Assembly: GCA_030673265.1 (NCBI GenBank)
Contig: DAOVJK010000201.1
Location: 1 to 5,978, forward strand
DNA from: Pseudomonadota bacterium
GTDB taxonomy: Bacteria > Desulfobacterota > Desulfobulbia > Desulfobulbales > JAGXFP01
Direction: 5' to 3'
Length of the DNA stretch: 5,978 nt
Shown: piece after piece, positions 1 through 5,564 of the stretch
Layout: every line of letters begins with the position of its first letter
Numbering within the stretch: the stretch's first letter is position 1
Notes under the pieces: generated by a model
Database searches by the model: none
What the model was told of the DNA's origin: nothing
The model's input: the letters and a program-made list of their open reading frames with translations, nothing else
Translations under genes and position numbers: made by a program

Positions 1-137
1 AGAATCTGCTGTATAAGGCTTTCAGCATACTAAAGTATCGGAGTCTCCCTCTGGTCGCTTACCTGCTGAAAACATCATACTTTGCCTATCGAGCGTTTCG
101 CAATCCGGCATCTCGACTGGTGAAATATGCGGGTTAG
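1..137 (+). CDS. C-terminal fragment of an unidentified protein (5' end outside window)
   Basis: Reading from base 3, the frame stays open for 44 codons and stops at TAG 135-137. The other two + frames hit stops almost at once (TAA at 13-15 and 31-33). The residues read like real protein: an aromatic- and Leu-rich, basic tail with YKAFSILKYRSLPLVAYLL, then SYFAYRAFRNP, ending RLVKYAG. This looks like the helical end of a larger protein. I do not recognise the family; too little is visible to assign a function. It converges tail to tail with the cysteine-rich gene on the - strand (40 bp between stop codons), with no clear terminator between them. Coding status is likely from the frame bias, and identity is unknown. 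Confidence 0.65.
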   Translation, partial: NLLYKAFSILKYRSLPLVAYLLKTSYFAYRAFRNPASRLVKYAG

Positions 138-177
138 TTCTGTGTTTGCTAAAGCCAAGAGTAGGCCCTTTTCTACC

Positions 178-423
178 TTAACTTCTGGTGATGCCCTTTA
201 AAGGGGGATATATCATGTCATATGGGATTTCATTAACGTATTCATAAAACAAGCAATTTTTGCAGAAAACCATCTTGTTTTTCATCTTTATAGCGTTCGC
301 GAAGGTGTCTGTACTCGGGGTTGATGCTGCTTCAACCTCCCAGCAGTTTCTTCCCACCCCCTCTTTGAACATGACACAGTTCAGTCTTTTACATCCAAAA
401 AACTCGTGACATCGAAGAGTCAT
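178..423 (-). CDS. Small cysteine-rich protein, two-CW-domain-like (left paralogue)
   Basis: This 81-residue, soluble-looking protein has no signal peptide or membrane segment. Cysteines fall at 5, 11, 16, 27, 54 and 57: CHEFFGC, then C-x-MF, RNCWE (27-28), and CKNCLFY near the end. The six-Cys frame with NCW and the terminal CxxCxxY matches the general pattern of the two-CW domain proteins of deltaproteobacteria, but the first expected CW reads CH here. The role is unknown; metal binding or redox is a guess from the cysteines. A longer start at 438 (86 aa) is possible but has no ribosome site. The ATG at 423 has GGAAGG six bases upstream and aligns exactly with the start of the paralogue at 960, so I chose it. 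The paralogue shares 28 of 63 positions without gaps. A candidate promoter lies at 480-510. Confidence 0.82.
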   Translation of the reverse strand: MTLRCHEFFGCKRLNCVMFKEGVGRNCWEVEAASTPSTDTFANAIKMKNKMVFCKNCLFYEYVNEIPYDMIYPPLKGITRS

Positions 424-438
424 TCCCCGCCTTCCCAT
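415..438 (-). promoter_or_regulatory. Ribosome binding site deciding the start at 423
   Basis: Read on the - strand, GGAAGG is followed by six bases (CGGGGA) and then ATG at 423-421. The upstream ATG at 438-436 is preceded by a T-rich stretch with no purine-rich site. The inner start also gives an N-terminus that aligns without gaps to the divergent paralogue. Confidence 0.55.
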
Positions 439-479
439 AAAACCAAAAGAGCTAGCAACTATCGATAATTTCGTAGAAA

Positions 480-510
480 ATTATGTCATACAGGAGGGGG
501 GGGCTGTCAA
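480..510 (-). promoter_or_regulatory. Candidate promoter of the left cysteine-rich gene with a C8 spacer tract
   Basis: On the - strand a perfect -35 TTGACA (510-505) is followed by a 19-base spacer and an extended -10, TGACATAAT (488-480; hexamer CATAAT, five of six matches). The predicted transcript would begin about 50 bases upstream of the ATG at 423. Eight consecutive C residues (503-496) lie inside the spacer, which is two bases longer than the 17-base optimum. No other similarly good promoter is seen for this gene. Confidence 0.45.
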
Positions 511-640
511 TTATTTGGGATGATTTTTTTAAATTTGGTGGCTTATTTAGGATAACCATCATACTCTCGACCAGTCTATATTTGAGAGCTTACAGATCTT
601 CTGCCATTATGGTGGCTCAAGCTTAACCGTAGAGAAATTC

Positions 641-658
641 TTTTTTTTTGGGGGGGGG
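641..658. repeat. T9G9 homopolymer block
   Basis: Nine T residues (641-649) run directly into nine G residues (650-658). Two further G5 runs follow at 674-678 and 697-701. The block lies in the divergent spacer, outside any gene I can support. Such tracts are prone to replication slippage; a regulatory effect here is only a possibility. Confidence 0.8.
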
Positions 659-721
659 ATTGAAGATTTATGAGGGGGAATCTTTAACCCAGGAATGGGG
701 GCAGGTTTGACTGATTGACAT

Positions 722-741
722 CCGGAATTCCAGAATTCCGG
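722..741. repeat. 20-bp hyphenated palindrome
   Basis: CCGGAATTC at 722-730 is the exact reverse complement of GAATTCCGG at 733-741, with a two-base centre. The perfect 9-bp arms and tiny centre suit a dimeric regulator site better than a transcript hairpin. It lies about 220 bp upstream of the + strand cysteine-rich gene. No regulator is identified. Confidence 0.5.
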
Positions 742-857
742 GACTCCAAGCTGGATTATTGTAGAGTCATTTAGGGATAATTTTTCCCGAGGGCTTACGG
801 CTTGCCGAAAACATTTTTTTGTGCCTGATAATTTGATTTAATAATTACCCTGTTACA

Positions 858-885
858 TTGTGCTATTTTTGCTTGAGGGTACAAT
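858..885 (+). promoter_or_regulatory. Candidate promoter of the right cysteine-rich gene
   Basis: A weak -35 TTGTGC (858-863) is followed after 16 bases by a good -10 TACAAT (880-885; five of six matches to TATAAT). The leader to the ATG at 960 would be roughly 65-70 bases. The surrounding sequence is AT-rich, so chance matches are easy. Confidence 0.3.
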
Positions 886-959
886 TCAACCTCGATCATG
901 TTATGTATAGCTTAACTGAACCTTGAAAACAGCAGTCTTAAAATTTTGACGGGGGAATA

Positions 960-1211
960 ATGGCGATCAAATGTCACGAGTTTATTGGCTGCAATAAAAT
1001 AGAATGCACTATGTTTAATGAAGATGAGGAAAGGAACTGTTGGGATCTCGAACCGACCTCGACCTCTTGCACCAACATGCTGCCGGAATCTGTAAAAATG
1101 GAAAATAAGTTATTTCATTGCCATAACTGCCGTTACTACAGACATGTGCATCGGACCATTATTGATCCGATGAAAATCTGGAGGGCAATAAGGGATTTTT
1201 TCCTGGGTTGA
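960..1211 (+). CDS. Small cysteine-rich protein, two-CW-domain-like (right paralogue)
   Basis: This 83-residue protein is preceded by GGGGGA (951-956) three bases before the ATG, a close but usable ribosome site. Conserved cysteines are 5, 11, 16, 27, 54 and 57, in CHEFIGC, C-x-MF, RNCWD and CHNCRYY; an extra Cys at 37 is absent from the left paralogue. Pairing it with the 178-423 product gives 28 identities in 63 ungapped positions, including the block TGTCACGAGTTT at DNA level. The C-terminal 20 residues differ and could form a short amphipathic helix (MKIWRAIRDFF). As in the paralogue, the first CW of the two-CW pattern is CH. Function is unknown; a small metal-binding or redox-sensing protein is plausible but unproven. 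It is transcribed divergently from its paralogue and converges on the oxidoreductase operon. Confidence 0.85.
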   Translation: MAIKCHEFIGCNKIECTMFNEDEERNCWDLEPTSTSCTNMLPESVKMENKLFHCHNCRYYRHVHRTIIDPMKIWRAIRDFFLG

Positions 1212-1250
1212 CGATAATGATTTCTAGGTAACTATTAAGTTTATCGCCCA

Positions 1251-1352
1251 TTGCCAGACCCCGAATTAGTGGGAAAACCGTCAGGGATTGACGGAGTAAT
1301 TATATTTTTCATTGGATTGGCAGTTGCCTTTATAGGCATCTGTGCCGTATGA
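1251..1352 (+). CDS. Possible small single-span membrane peptide (weak)
   Basis: A frame open from the TAA at 1236 to TGA 1350-1352 encodes a peptide whose C-terminal half is a convincing hydrophobic segment: VIIFFIGLAVAFIGICAV, preceded by KPSGIDG. Possible starts are TTG 1251 (33 aa) or GTG 1269 (27 aa), but neither has a ribosome site and there is no ATG. A GGAG at 1293-1296 sits just before ATT/ATA codons at 1299-1304, which are rare starts. The stretch TTGACGGAGTAATTATA resembles the start region of the upstream gene (TTGACGGGGGAATAATG), so a decayed start is conceivable. It may be a real sORF, a remnant, or chance. Confidence 0.2.
   Translation: MPDPELVGKPSGIDGVIIFFIGLAVAFIGICAV
1278..1294 (+). 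other. Small hairpin downstream of the right cysteine-rich gene
   Basis: CCGTCA (1278-1283) and TGACGG (1289-1294) are perfect reverse complements around a five-base loop. It lies 67 bases after the cysteine-rich stop codon and is followed after ten bases by a T-run (1304-1309). This makes it a weak terminator candidate, or a structure covering the GGAG before the possible membrane peptide. The strong terminator at 1429-1470 is a better stop signal. Confidence 0.3.
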
Positions 1353-1428
1353 GAAATTATGATAGTTATTTTCGGTAAATCAGAAGGATTTTCCCATCAA
1401 TTTTGCGACAATTTTTGTAGTCTGAAAT

Positions 1429-1470
1429 AAAAATCCCGTGGCCGGCTAGCTGCCGATCACGGGATTTTTT
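1429..1470 (-). terminator. Rho-independent terminator of the oxidoreductase operon, likely bidirectional
   Basis: AAAAATCCCGTG (1429-1440) and CACGGGATTTTT (1458-1469) form a perfect 12-bp stem. Inside the 17-base loop, CGGC (1443-1446) pairs with GCCG (1452-1455) to extend the structure. T-rich tails flank both sides, so it can work in both directions. On the - strand it starts about 22 bases after the Fe-S subunit stop codon. It therefore ends the operon without room for a further gene, and would also stop + strand transcription from the cysteine-rich gene. Confidence 0.9.
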
Positions 1471-1492
1471 GCTTCTGTCTTCCTTGGCTTAA

Positions 1493-2251
1493 TCAGCTCA
1501 TATCAAAGATGGACAGCTTCTTTTTAACTTCCCTGATAACCGGCCGCACCATCCTGGCTATCATCACCCTGCGTAGAGAAGCTTCCGGCATCACCCGCGG
1601 CGTGCTGGTTTCGGTCAGGAGATGGATATCCCGTTTATTGCCGAAGTAGCGGACGTTGGGGCCAATCTTTACTGCAGCAGATTCCATTTTGATCGCACCT
1701 TTTTTGACATATTTGGCGACTGGTGATTTGGGATCGTTCAGGTCGCCGAAGATCCGGGCTCCAGCCAGGCAGGTCTGGACACAGGCCGGCTCGAGACCCG
1801 CAGCCCGGCGCTCCACACAGAAGGTGCATTTATCGGCCTTGCCGTCTTCACCCAGCTCCGGGTTTACATAGCGGGCCTCATAGGGGCAGGCGTCAGCGCA
1901 GGCCCCGCAGCCCAGGCACCTGTCTTTGTCGATCTGGACCGTCCCGTCAAAGGGATCTTTCCAGGTTGCAGCAACCTCCATGGTCTTTTTCTTACCGCTG
2001 ACCGGATCTTTGAAGGTTTTTTCCTCGAGATCTGCCGGACAGGCCTCCACGCAGGCCGGTTTATCACAATGGTTGCAGAGTCCGGGGTAGTAAGTTGAAG
2101 CAAGTCCATGGGGGGTGTGCGCCGGGCCCAGTCTTTTCAGCCAGTTGCGGCCCTGGTCGGCCGGCACTTCCCATTCCGCCTTGCAGGCAATAGCACATGC
2201 ATGGCAACCTATACATTTTTCAAGGTCGATGACCATTCCATATTGTTTCAA
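1493..2251 (-). CDS. Four-cluster [4Fe-4S] electron-transfer subunit of molybdopterin oxidoreductase
   Basis: This 252-residue partner of the catalytic subunit is of the DmsB/PsrB/PhsB/TtrB type. It relays electrons through four [4Fe-4S] clusters. All sixteen cysteine ligands are present: 13-16-19-23 (CIGCHACAIAC), 59-62-67-71, 112-115-118-122 (CLGCGACADACPYEARYV) and 142-145-157-161. There is no signal peptide, as expected for a protein exported bound to a Tat-carrying partner. About 90 residues follow the last Cys; the final part (224-248) is basic and amphipathic (RRVMIARMVRPVIREVKKK). The start is TTG at 2251, supported by GGGAGG seven bases upstream; the next ATG, five codons in, has no such site. 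The gene follows the catalytic subunit by 46 bases and ends just before a strong terminator. No membrane anchor gene follows. Substrate-specific naming is not possible. Confidence 0.96.
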   Translation of the reverse strand: MKQYGMVIDLEKCIGCHACAIACKAEWEVPADQGRNWLKRLGPAHTPHGLASTYYPGLCNHCDKPACVEACPADLEEKTFKDPVSGKKKTMEVAATWKDPFDGTVQIDKDRCLGCGACADACPYEARYVNPELGEDGKADKCTFCVERRAAGLEPACVQTCLAGARIFGDLNDPKSPVAKYVKKGAIKMESAAVKIGPNVRYFGNKRDIHLLTETSTPRVMPEASLRRVMIARMVRPVIREVKKKLSIFDMS

Positions 2252-2264
2252 GGTAAATCCTCCC
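2252..2264 (-). promoter_or_regulatory. Ribosome binding site for the TTG-initiated Fe-S subunit
   Basis: On the - strand GGGAGG (2264-2259) stands seven bases before TTG at 2251-2249. The spacing is ideal for the TTG and too long for the ATG at codon 6, which decides the start. Confidence 0.7.
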
Positions 2265-2276
2265 TGTAGTTTTTAG

Positions 2277-2291
2277 GCGATTTTGCATCGC
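2277..2291 (-). other. Small intercistronic hairpin
   Basis: GCGAT and ATCGC, perfect 5-bp arms around a 5-base loop, lie between the catalytic and Fe-S genes, just upstream of the Fe-S ribosome site. There is no T-run on the transcript side, so it is not a terminator. It could tune message stability or the ratio of the two subunits, or it may be chance. Confidence 0.25.
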
Positions 2292-2297
2292 TGCCGG

Positions 2298-4547
2298 TCA
2301 GGCTGGAAAGCTGATGGCCTTGCCGTCTTTGATTATCCGGACGAAATTATTACGCATACCGGTGGCGCCTGTTTCCGGATCGATAACCATTTTGGTTATC
2401 AGGGCCTGATCATCAATTCCCTTGCCATGCCCGACTGAAAGGGCCGGATTCATCGACCCGAAACCATGGGCCAGGTAAACGGTGTCTTTCCTGATTCCCG
2501 GGGTCACCTTGATGATCGTCGTATTGCGCGACCGAACCCCGTCCTGGTTCTCAAGGGCAATCCGGTCACCATCTTTCAGGCCCATCGCCCTGGCGTTATC
2601 GTCATTAATCCAGAAGGGATTTTCCGGCATCTCGTGATGGAGCCAGACATTGTTCTGGCTGCGGTTAAAGGTGTGGACCGCCGACCGGCCGTAAACCAGG
2701 CGGGCAAAGCCCTTGGGCACTTCTTCAACCGGTATGAAAGTGGGAACAGGGGAGAAGTCATTATCGGCAATAATTTCCGATGAAAGTTCTATCATGCCGG
2801 AATCGGTGTCAAACTCGAATTTGCGCTTGGCCGGGTCGGTGACGTACGGAGATTTACCTTTCTGTAGATAAATGCCGTCCAGTTCCCGTAAGGCTTTAAT
2901 CGAAAGATTGGCCTTGGCCAGCCGCTTATCGACCAGCTCTTCCACGGATTGGACCGGGATGTTGTCGCCATAACCCATCCTTTTGGCCAGCTCATTGGTG
3001 ATCCAGACCGAGTCCTTGCGCTCGAACATCGGTTCAACCAGCGGCATCCGGGCCGAAACGTATTGCACCTGTTCATCGGCCGGATTCCACTGGGTGCCCT
3101 TCTTGATGTAGTCGTACCGTTCGAGGTAACTGGCTTCGGGCAACAGGATATCGGCATACATGGTGATGTCGGTCGGCATGATGTCGGTCACCAGGACAAA
3201 ATCCATGTTCTGCAGGGATTTGATGGTGCGCTCCTGGTTGGGGATGGTCTGGATCGGATTCTGGCCCCAGGCCACCCAGGCCTTGATCGGATATGGTTTT
3301 GAGGTGATGCTGGTCTCGCGGATCGCATCGGTGGGGGTTCCCGGCGGCTTGAAGGGCCAGAAGGTCGCCAGATCACAGTCCTCGGCAAAGACTCCTTTAG
3401 CCCAGGGCGCCTTGCCGAGTTTCATCGATTTGTGCCTGATCAAACCGCCGGGCACCGCATAGGCGCCGAGGATTGCCGTCAGGCAGGCCTGGGCTCTGAG
3501 ACGCTGAAAATCGTTGCCGTGCCAGGTGGTATGGCGGCCCGGGTGAATCGAGACATTGGGGGCGTTTTTACCAATAATCTCAGCTACTTCTTTGATCTGC
3601 TCCGCTGGCAGGTCACAGATCTTCGCTGCCCAGTCAAGGGAAGAGTGGGCCAGGCCTTCTTTGAACTCTGCCAGGCCGGTGCAGTTGTCTTCGACAAATT
3701 TCTTGTCGTAAATTCCCTTGTCGAGCAGGTGCTTCATGATTGCCATCAGAAAGGCCGTATCGGTGCCGGGTTTAATCTTCACCCAGACATCGGCCTTGGC
3801 GGCCGCCGCTGAAAAACGGGGATCGACAACGATCAGCTTGGCCCCGTTCTCCAACCCCTTCAGGTATTGCTTGAGATGGGAGACATGGACATTTTCGCCG
3901 AGATGGCTGCCGAGCAGCAGGATCGCTTTGGCATTGGCCATATCGACTTTCTCACCTGGACTGAAACCGAAGGTGGTCATGTAGGCCATATCCCGGACCC
4001 CTCGACACTGGTAAAAAGAAGCAGCGCTGACATTAGGGGTGCCGGTGTACTGCAGGAACTGCTGCGGGTATACCGAGGAGGCGCCATGGGGGAACATCGC
4101 CACGGCATGGGGGCCGTATTTTTTCTGGATCTTGGTTAATTGGGCCGCCGTTTCGTCCAGAGCCTCATCCCAGCTGATCCTCTTCCATTTCGGGGCCCCG
4201 CGTTTACCGACATTTTTAAGGGGATATTTTAAGCGGTCAGGATCATAGAGCAGCTGAATGCCGGCGTTGCCGCGGGCACAGATGCTCTTGCCGTTATCGA
4301 CACTTTTCGGATTTCCTTCCAGTTTAACCAGTCTGTTGTCCCTGGTCTTGCCAACCACCTGGCAGCGCCAGAAACACATTTCACAAATCCCGCCGGTAAC
4401 TGTTTTGGTTTCAGAAAAACTGCCGGGGGCACCAAACTCCCCTGCGACAAAGCTTGCCTGGGCAGGCGCCACCCGGGAGAGTGGCACTGCCGCCGCAGCC
4501 AGAGAAGCTGACTGCAGGAACTTTCTTCTCGTAAGGTTCTTATTCAT
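2298..4547 (-). CDS. Tat-exported molybdopterin oxidoreductase catalytic subunit (PsrA/PhsA-like CISM family)
   Basis: This 749-residue protein is normal in length for the polysulfide/thiosulfate reductase branch. Residues 5-13 (LTRRKFLQS) are a twin-arginine motif, followed by an Ala-rich stretch and a likely cleavage after AQA (31). Cysteines 55, 58, 62 and 90 (CEMCFWRC, then CARG) bind one [4Fe-4S] cluster. Family features follow: YDPDRLKYPLKNVG at 101-114, and C181 in SFYQCRGVRD as the likely Mo ligand. The C-terminal molybdopterin-dinucleotide domain shows DGDRIALENQDG and the HGFGSMNP segment near the end. It probably reduces or oxidises a sulfur, selenium, arsenic or similar substrate in the periplasm. 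The exact substrate is not readable: the QCRG context differs from the textbook THSSxC-type sites. Its ATG lies two bases after the chaperone stop, with AAGGAGG (4564-4558) inside the chaperone's end, implying translational coupling. Confidence 0.96.
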   Translation of the reverse strand: MNKNLTRRKFLQSASLAAAAVPLSRVAPAQASFVAGEFGAPGSFSETKTVTGGICEMCFWRCQVVGKTRDNRLVKLEGNPKSVDNGKSICARGNAGIQLLYDPDRLKYPLKNVGKRGAPKWKRISWDEALDETAAQLTKIQKKYGPHAVAMFPHGASSVYPQQFLQYTGTPNVSAASFYQCRGVRDMAYMTTFGFSPGEKVDMANAKAILLLGSHLGENVHVSHLKQYLKGLENGAKLIVVDPRFSAAAAKADVWVKIKPGTDTAFLMAIMKHLLDKGIYDKKFVEDNCTGLAEFKEGLAHSSLDWAAKICDLPAEQIKEVAEIIGKNAPNVSIHPGRHTTWHGNDFQRLRAQACLTAILGAYAVPGGLIRHKSMKLGKAPWAKGVFAEDCDLATFWPFKPPGTPTDAIRETSITSKPYPIKAWVAWGQNPIQTIPNQERTIKSLQNMDFVLVTDIMPTDITMYADILLPEASYLERYDYIKKGTQWNPADEQVQYVSARMPLVEPMFERKDSVWITNELAKRMGYGDNIPVQSVEELVDKRLAKANLSIKALRELDGIYLQKGKSPYVTDPAKRKFEFDTDSGMIELSSEIIADNDFSPVPTFIPVEEVPKGFARLVYGRSAVHTFNRSQNNVWLHHEMPENPFWINDDNARAMGLKDGDRIALENQDGVRSRNTTIIKVTPGIRKDTVYLAHGFGSMNPALSVGHGKGIDDQALITKMVIDPETGATGMRNNFVRIIKDGKAISFPA

Positions 4548-4549
4548 GG

Positions 4550-5170
4550 CTAAACTTCCTCCTTCGTAAAGAAATCAATAAGCCTGACCACCACCCGGTA
4601 GAAATGATGGTCTGCTCCCTCTATTACTCGGTTATGGAACTTCTCAAACCAGGGCCGGAAGAATTTCTGTAGAAAGAGAGATTCATCTTCCGGTTTTCCC
4701 GATTCGGCCAGCAGGCTCAGAAAATCCAGTTCATTGATAATGTGATCGGCAATCTCGTTACCCGGGGCAAGATCAAAACCCCGTTGCCGGTAAAAATCCC
4801 TGATTCGTTCAGTGGATCTGTTCATGACGGTGCCCTCGCCGGGCATGTATACGGAACCATAAGGGGGGGCGATGACGTGGGGGACAGCGTTAATAAACAG
4901 GCGGGTGTGTTCGATTTGCAGGGTTTCGATAAAATCACCATCGCCTGCCCTGAGACTGTCAAGCTCATGGATATCATCGTGCCAGCTCATTCCCTCCAAC
5001 AGGGAGCGCAGAGCCGCGAAATAATCTTCGTCAAAAAGATTGGCGCTCGGGTAGCGCATCGATAAGGCAAGGAAGCGGAATATCTCTGGGAGGAGGAGGC
5101 CCACGGAAGCGGGAATTTCGGGAATTGCAGTGCAGCTTTTATTTACTGATGGCGCCGGCCTGTTTTCCAT
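4550..5170 (-). CDS. TorD/DmsD-family molybdoenzyme maturation chaperone
   Basis: This 206-residue, all-helical-looking cytoplasmic protein carries the hallmarks of the TorD family: EHTRLFINAVPHVIAPPYGSVY around residues 87-108, and DHIINELDFLSLL around 142-154 (the family's E-x-x-x-LF...P-x-x-S-x-Y and DH-x-x-EL-x-FL patterns). Such chaperones bind the Tat signal and apo-form of a specific molybdoenzyme, protect it during cofactor insertion and check it before export. The partner here is almost certainly the next gene, whose Tat signal begins two bases after this stop codon. The start is ATG at 5170, with AGAGGAG nine bases upstream. Being first in the operon is notable, since these chaperones are often encoded after the structural genes. 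The N-terminal 20 residues are variable and probably unstructured. Family assignment is firm; the exact subfamily is not. Confidence 0.92.
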   Translation of the reverse strand: MENRPAPSVNKSCTAIPEIPASVGLLLPEIFRFLALSMRYPSANLFDEDYFAALRSLLEGMSWHDDIHELDSLRAGDGDFIETLQIEHTRLFINAVPHVIAPPYGSVYMPGEGTVMNRSTERIRDFYRQRGFDLAPGNEIADHIINELDFLSLLAESGKPEDESLFLQKFFRPWFEKFHNRVIEGADHHFYRVVVRLIDFFTKEEV

Positions 5171-5222
5171 AATTGTACACTCCTCTGTGAGGATTATCTC
5201 ATGAATGCAGGGATAACGTAAT

Positions 5223-5262
5223 TGTAAATTTCTGTATCCTGTATACTACAATTTACAGGATA
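5223..5262. promoter_or_regulatory. Overlapping inverted repeats, candidate operator
   Basis: Two perfect inverted repeats overlap here: TATCCTGTA (5235-5243) with TACAGGATA (5254-5262), 10-base spacer; and TGTAAATT (5223-5230) with AATTTACA (5250-5257), 19-base spacer. A GTATAC palindrome sits at 5241-5246. They lie 53-92 bases upstream of the chaperone start and just downstream of a possible -10, where a repressor would block transcription. As RNA the two pairings share bases and would compete. No regulator gene is in the window. Confidence 0.4.
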
Positions 5263-5266
5263 AGCA

Positions 5267-5295
5267 ATACTACCAATCTCATTTAAAGAACACAA
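5267..5295 (-). promoter_or_regulatory. Candidate promoter of the oxidoreductase operon
   Basis: On the - strand TTGTGT (5295-5290) is followed by exactly 17 bases and TAGTAT (5272-5267). The hexamers match consensus at three and four of six positions, so the case rests on spacing, position and the adjacent inverted repeats. The transcript would start near 5260 with a leader of about 90 bases. Confidence 0.3.
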
Positions 5296-5564
5296 CTAAA
5301 TTCTAAAACACCCCGGTGGCTCTTTGTGGCTTGGCAAGGTCAAGGGCCAGAATCTTGTTTGACTCTAGCCCGAATATCTCATGAGTAGTTTTGAAAAATT
5401 TGTTTAACTGTCTACTTTTATGGTAGTAATTCGATTTTACTCAGATAACTCCCTGGTTACAGTTTGTATCATGCGCAATCGGAGGATTGTTTTTCAGATA
5501 GCGCAGACTTCGAAACCACTCACCCTGCGGGCGAAACGATCTGGCCGAATCTATGGCAGATGCT

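Larger units (their letters stand above)
439..959. other. Long divergent intergenic region with homopolymer tracts
   Basis: No convincing gene lies here. It separates two divergent paralogous genes and should hold both promoters. On the + strand it carries G8 (496-503), T9 immediately followed by G9 (641-658), and G5 at 674-678 and 697-701, in otherwise AT-rich sequence. A hyphenated palindrome sits at 722-741 and a T7 run at 814-820. A 47-codon open frame (483-626) runs through the G8 tract but lacks a ribosome site. The length and the repeated tracts suggest a regulatory or slippage-prone spacer; this is inference. Confidence 0.6.

Noticed and set aside
194..205. CCCTTTAAAGGG palindrome
   Set aside because: It lies inside the 3' end of the left cysteine-rich gene and shows no terminator tail; most likely chance.
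483..626. 47-codon + strand frame running through the G8 tract, which would make a slippage-switched peptide
   Set aside because: No ribosome site before ATG 483; AGGAGG lies inside the frame rather than upstream of it. The same bases are better explained as the - strand promoter. A CTG start at 504 with the AGGAGG is possible but unsupported.
1656..4569. Several + strand and out-of-frame reading frames of 60-126 codons inside the oxidoreductase genes
   Set aside because: They overlap firmly identified genes, lack ribosome sites, and have the Arg/Pro/Gly-rich composition of shadow frames.
5331..5350. Sigma-54-like element on the - strand (TGG...TTGC)
   Set aside because: The distance between the GG and GC elements is 11 bases rather than the required 10, and the -24 box is poor.
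5476..5494. CAATC-GGAG-GATTG hairpin followed by T5, as a terminator
   Set aside because: Only a 5-bp AT-rich stem, and no gene precedes it on that strand.
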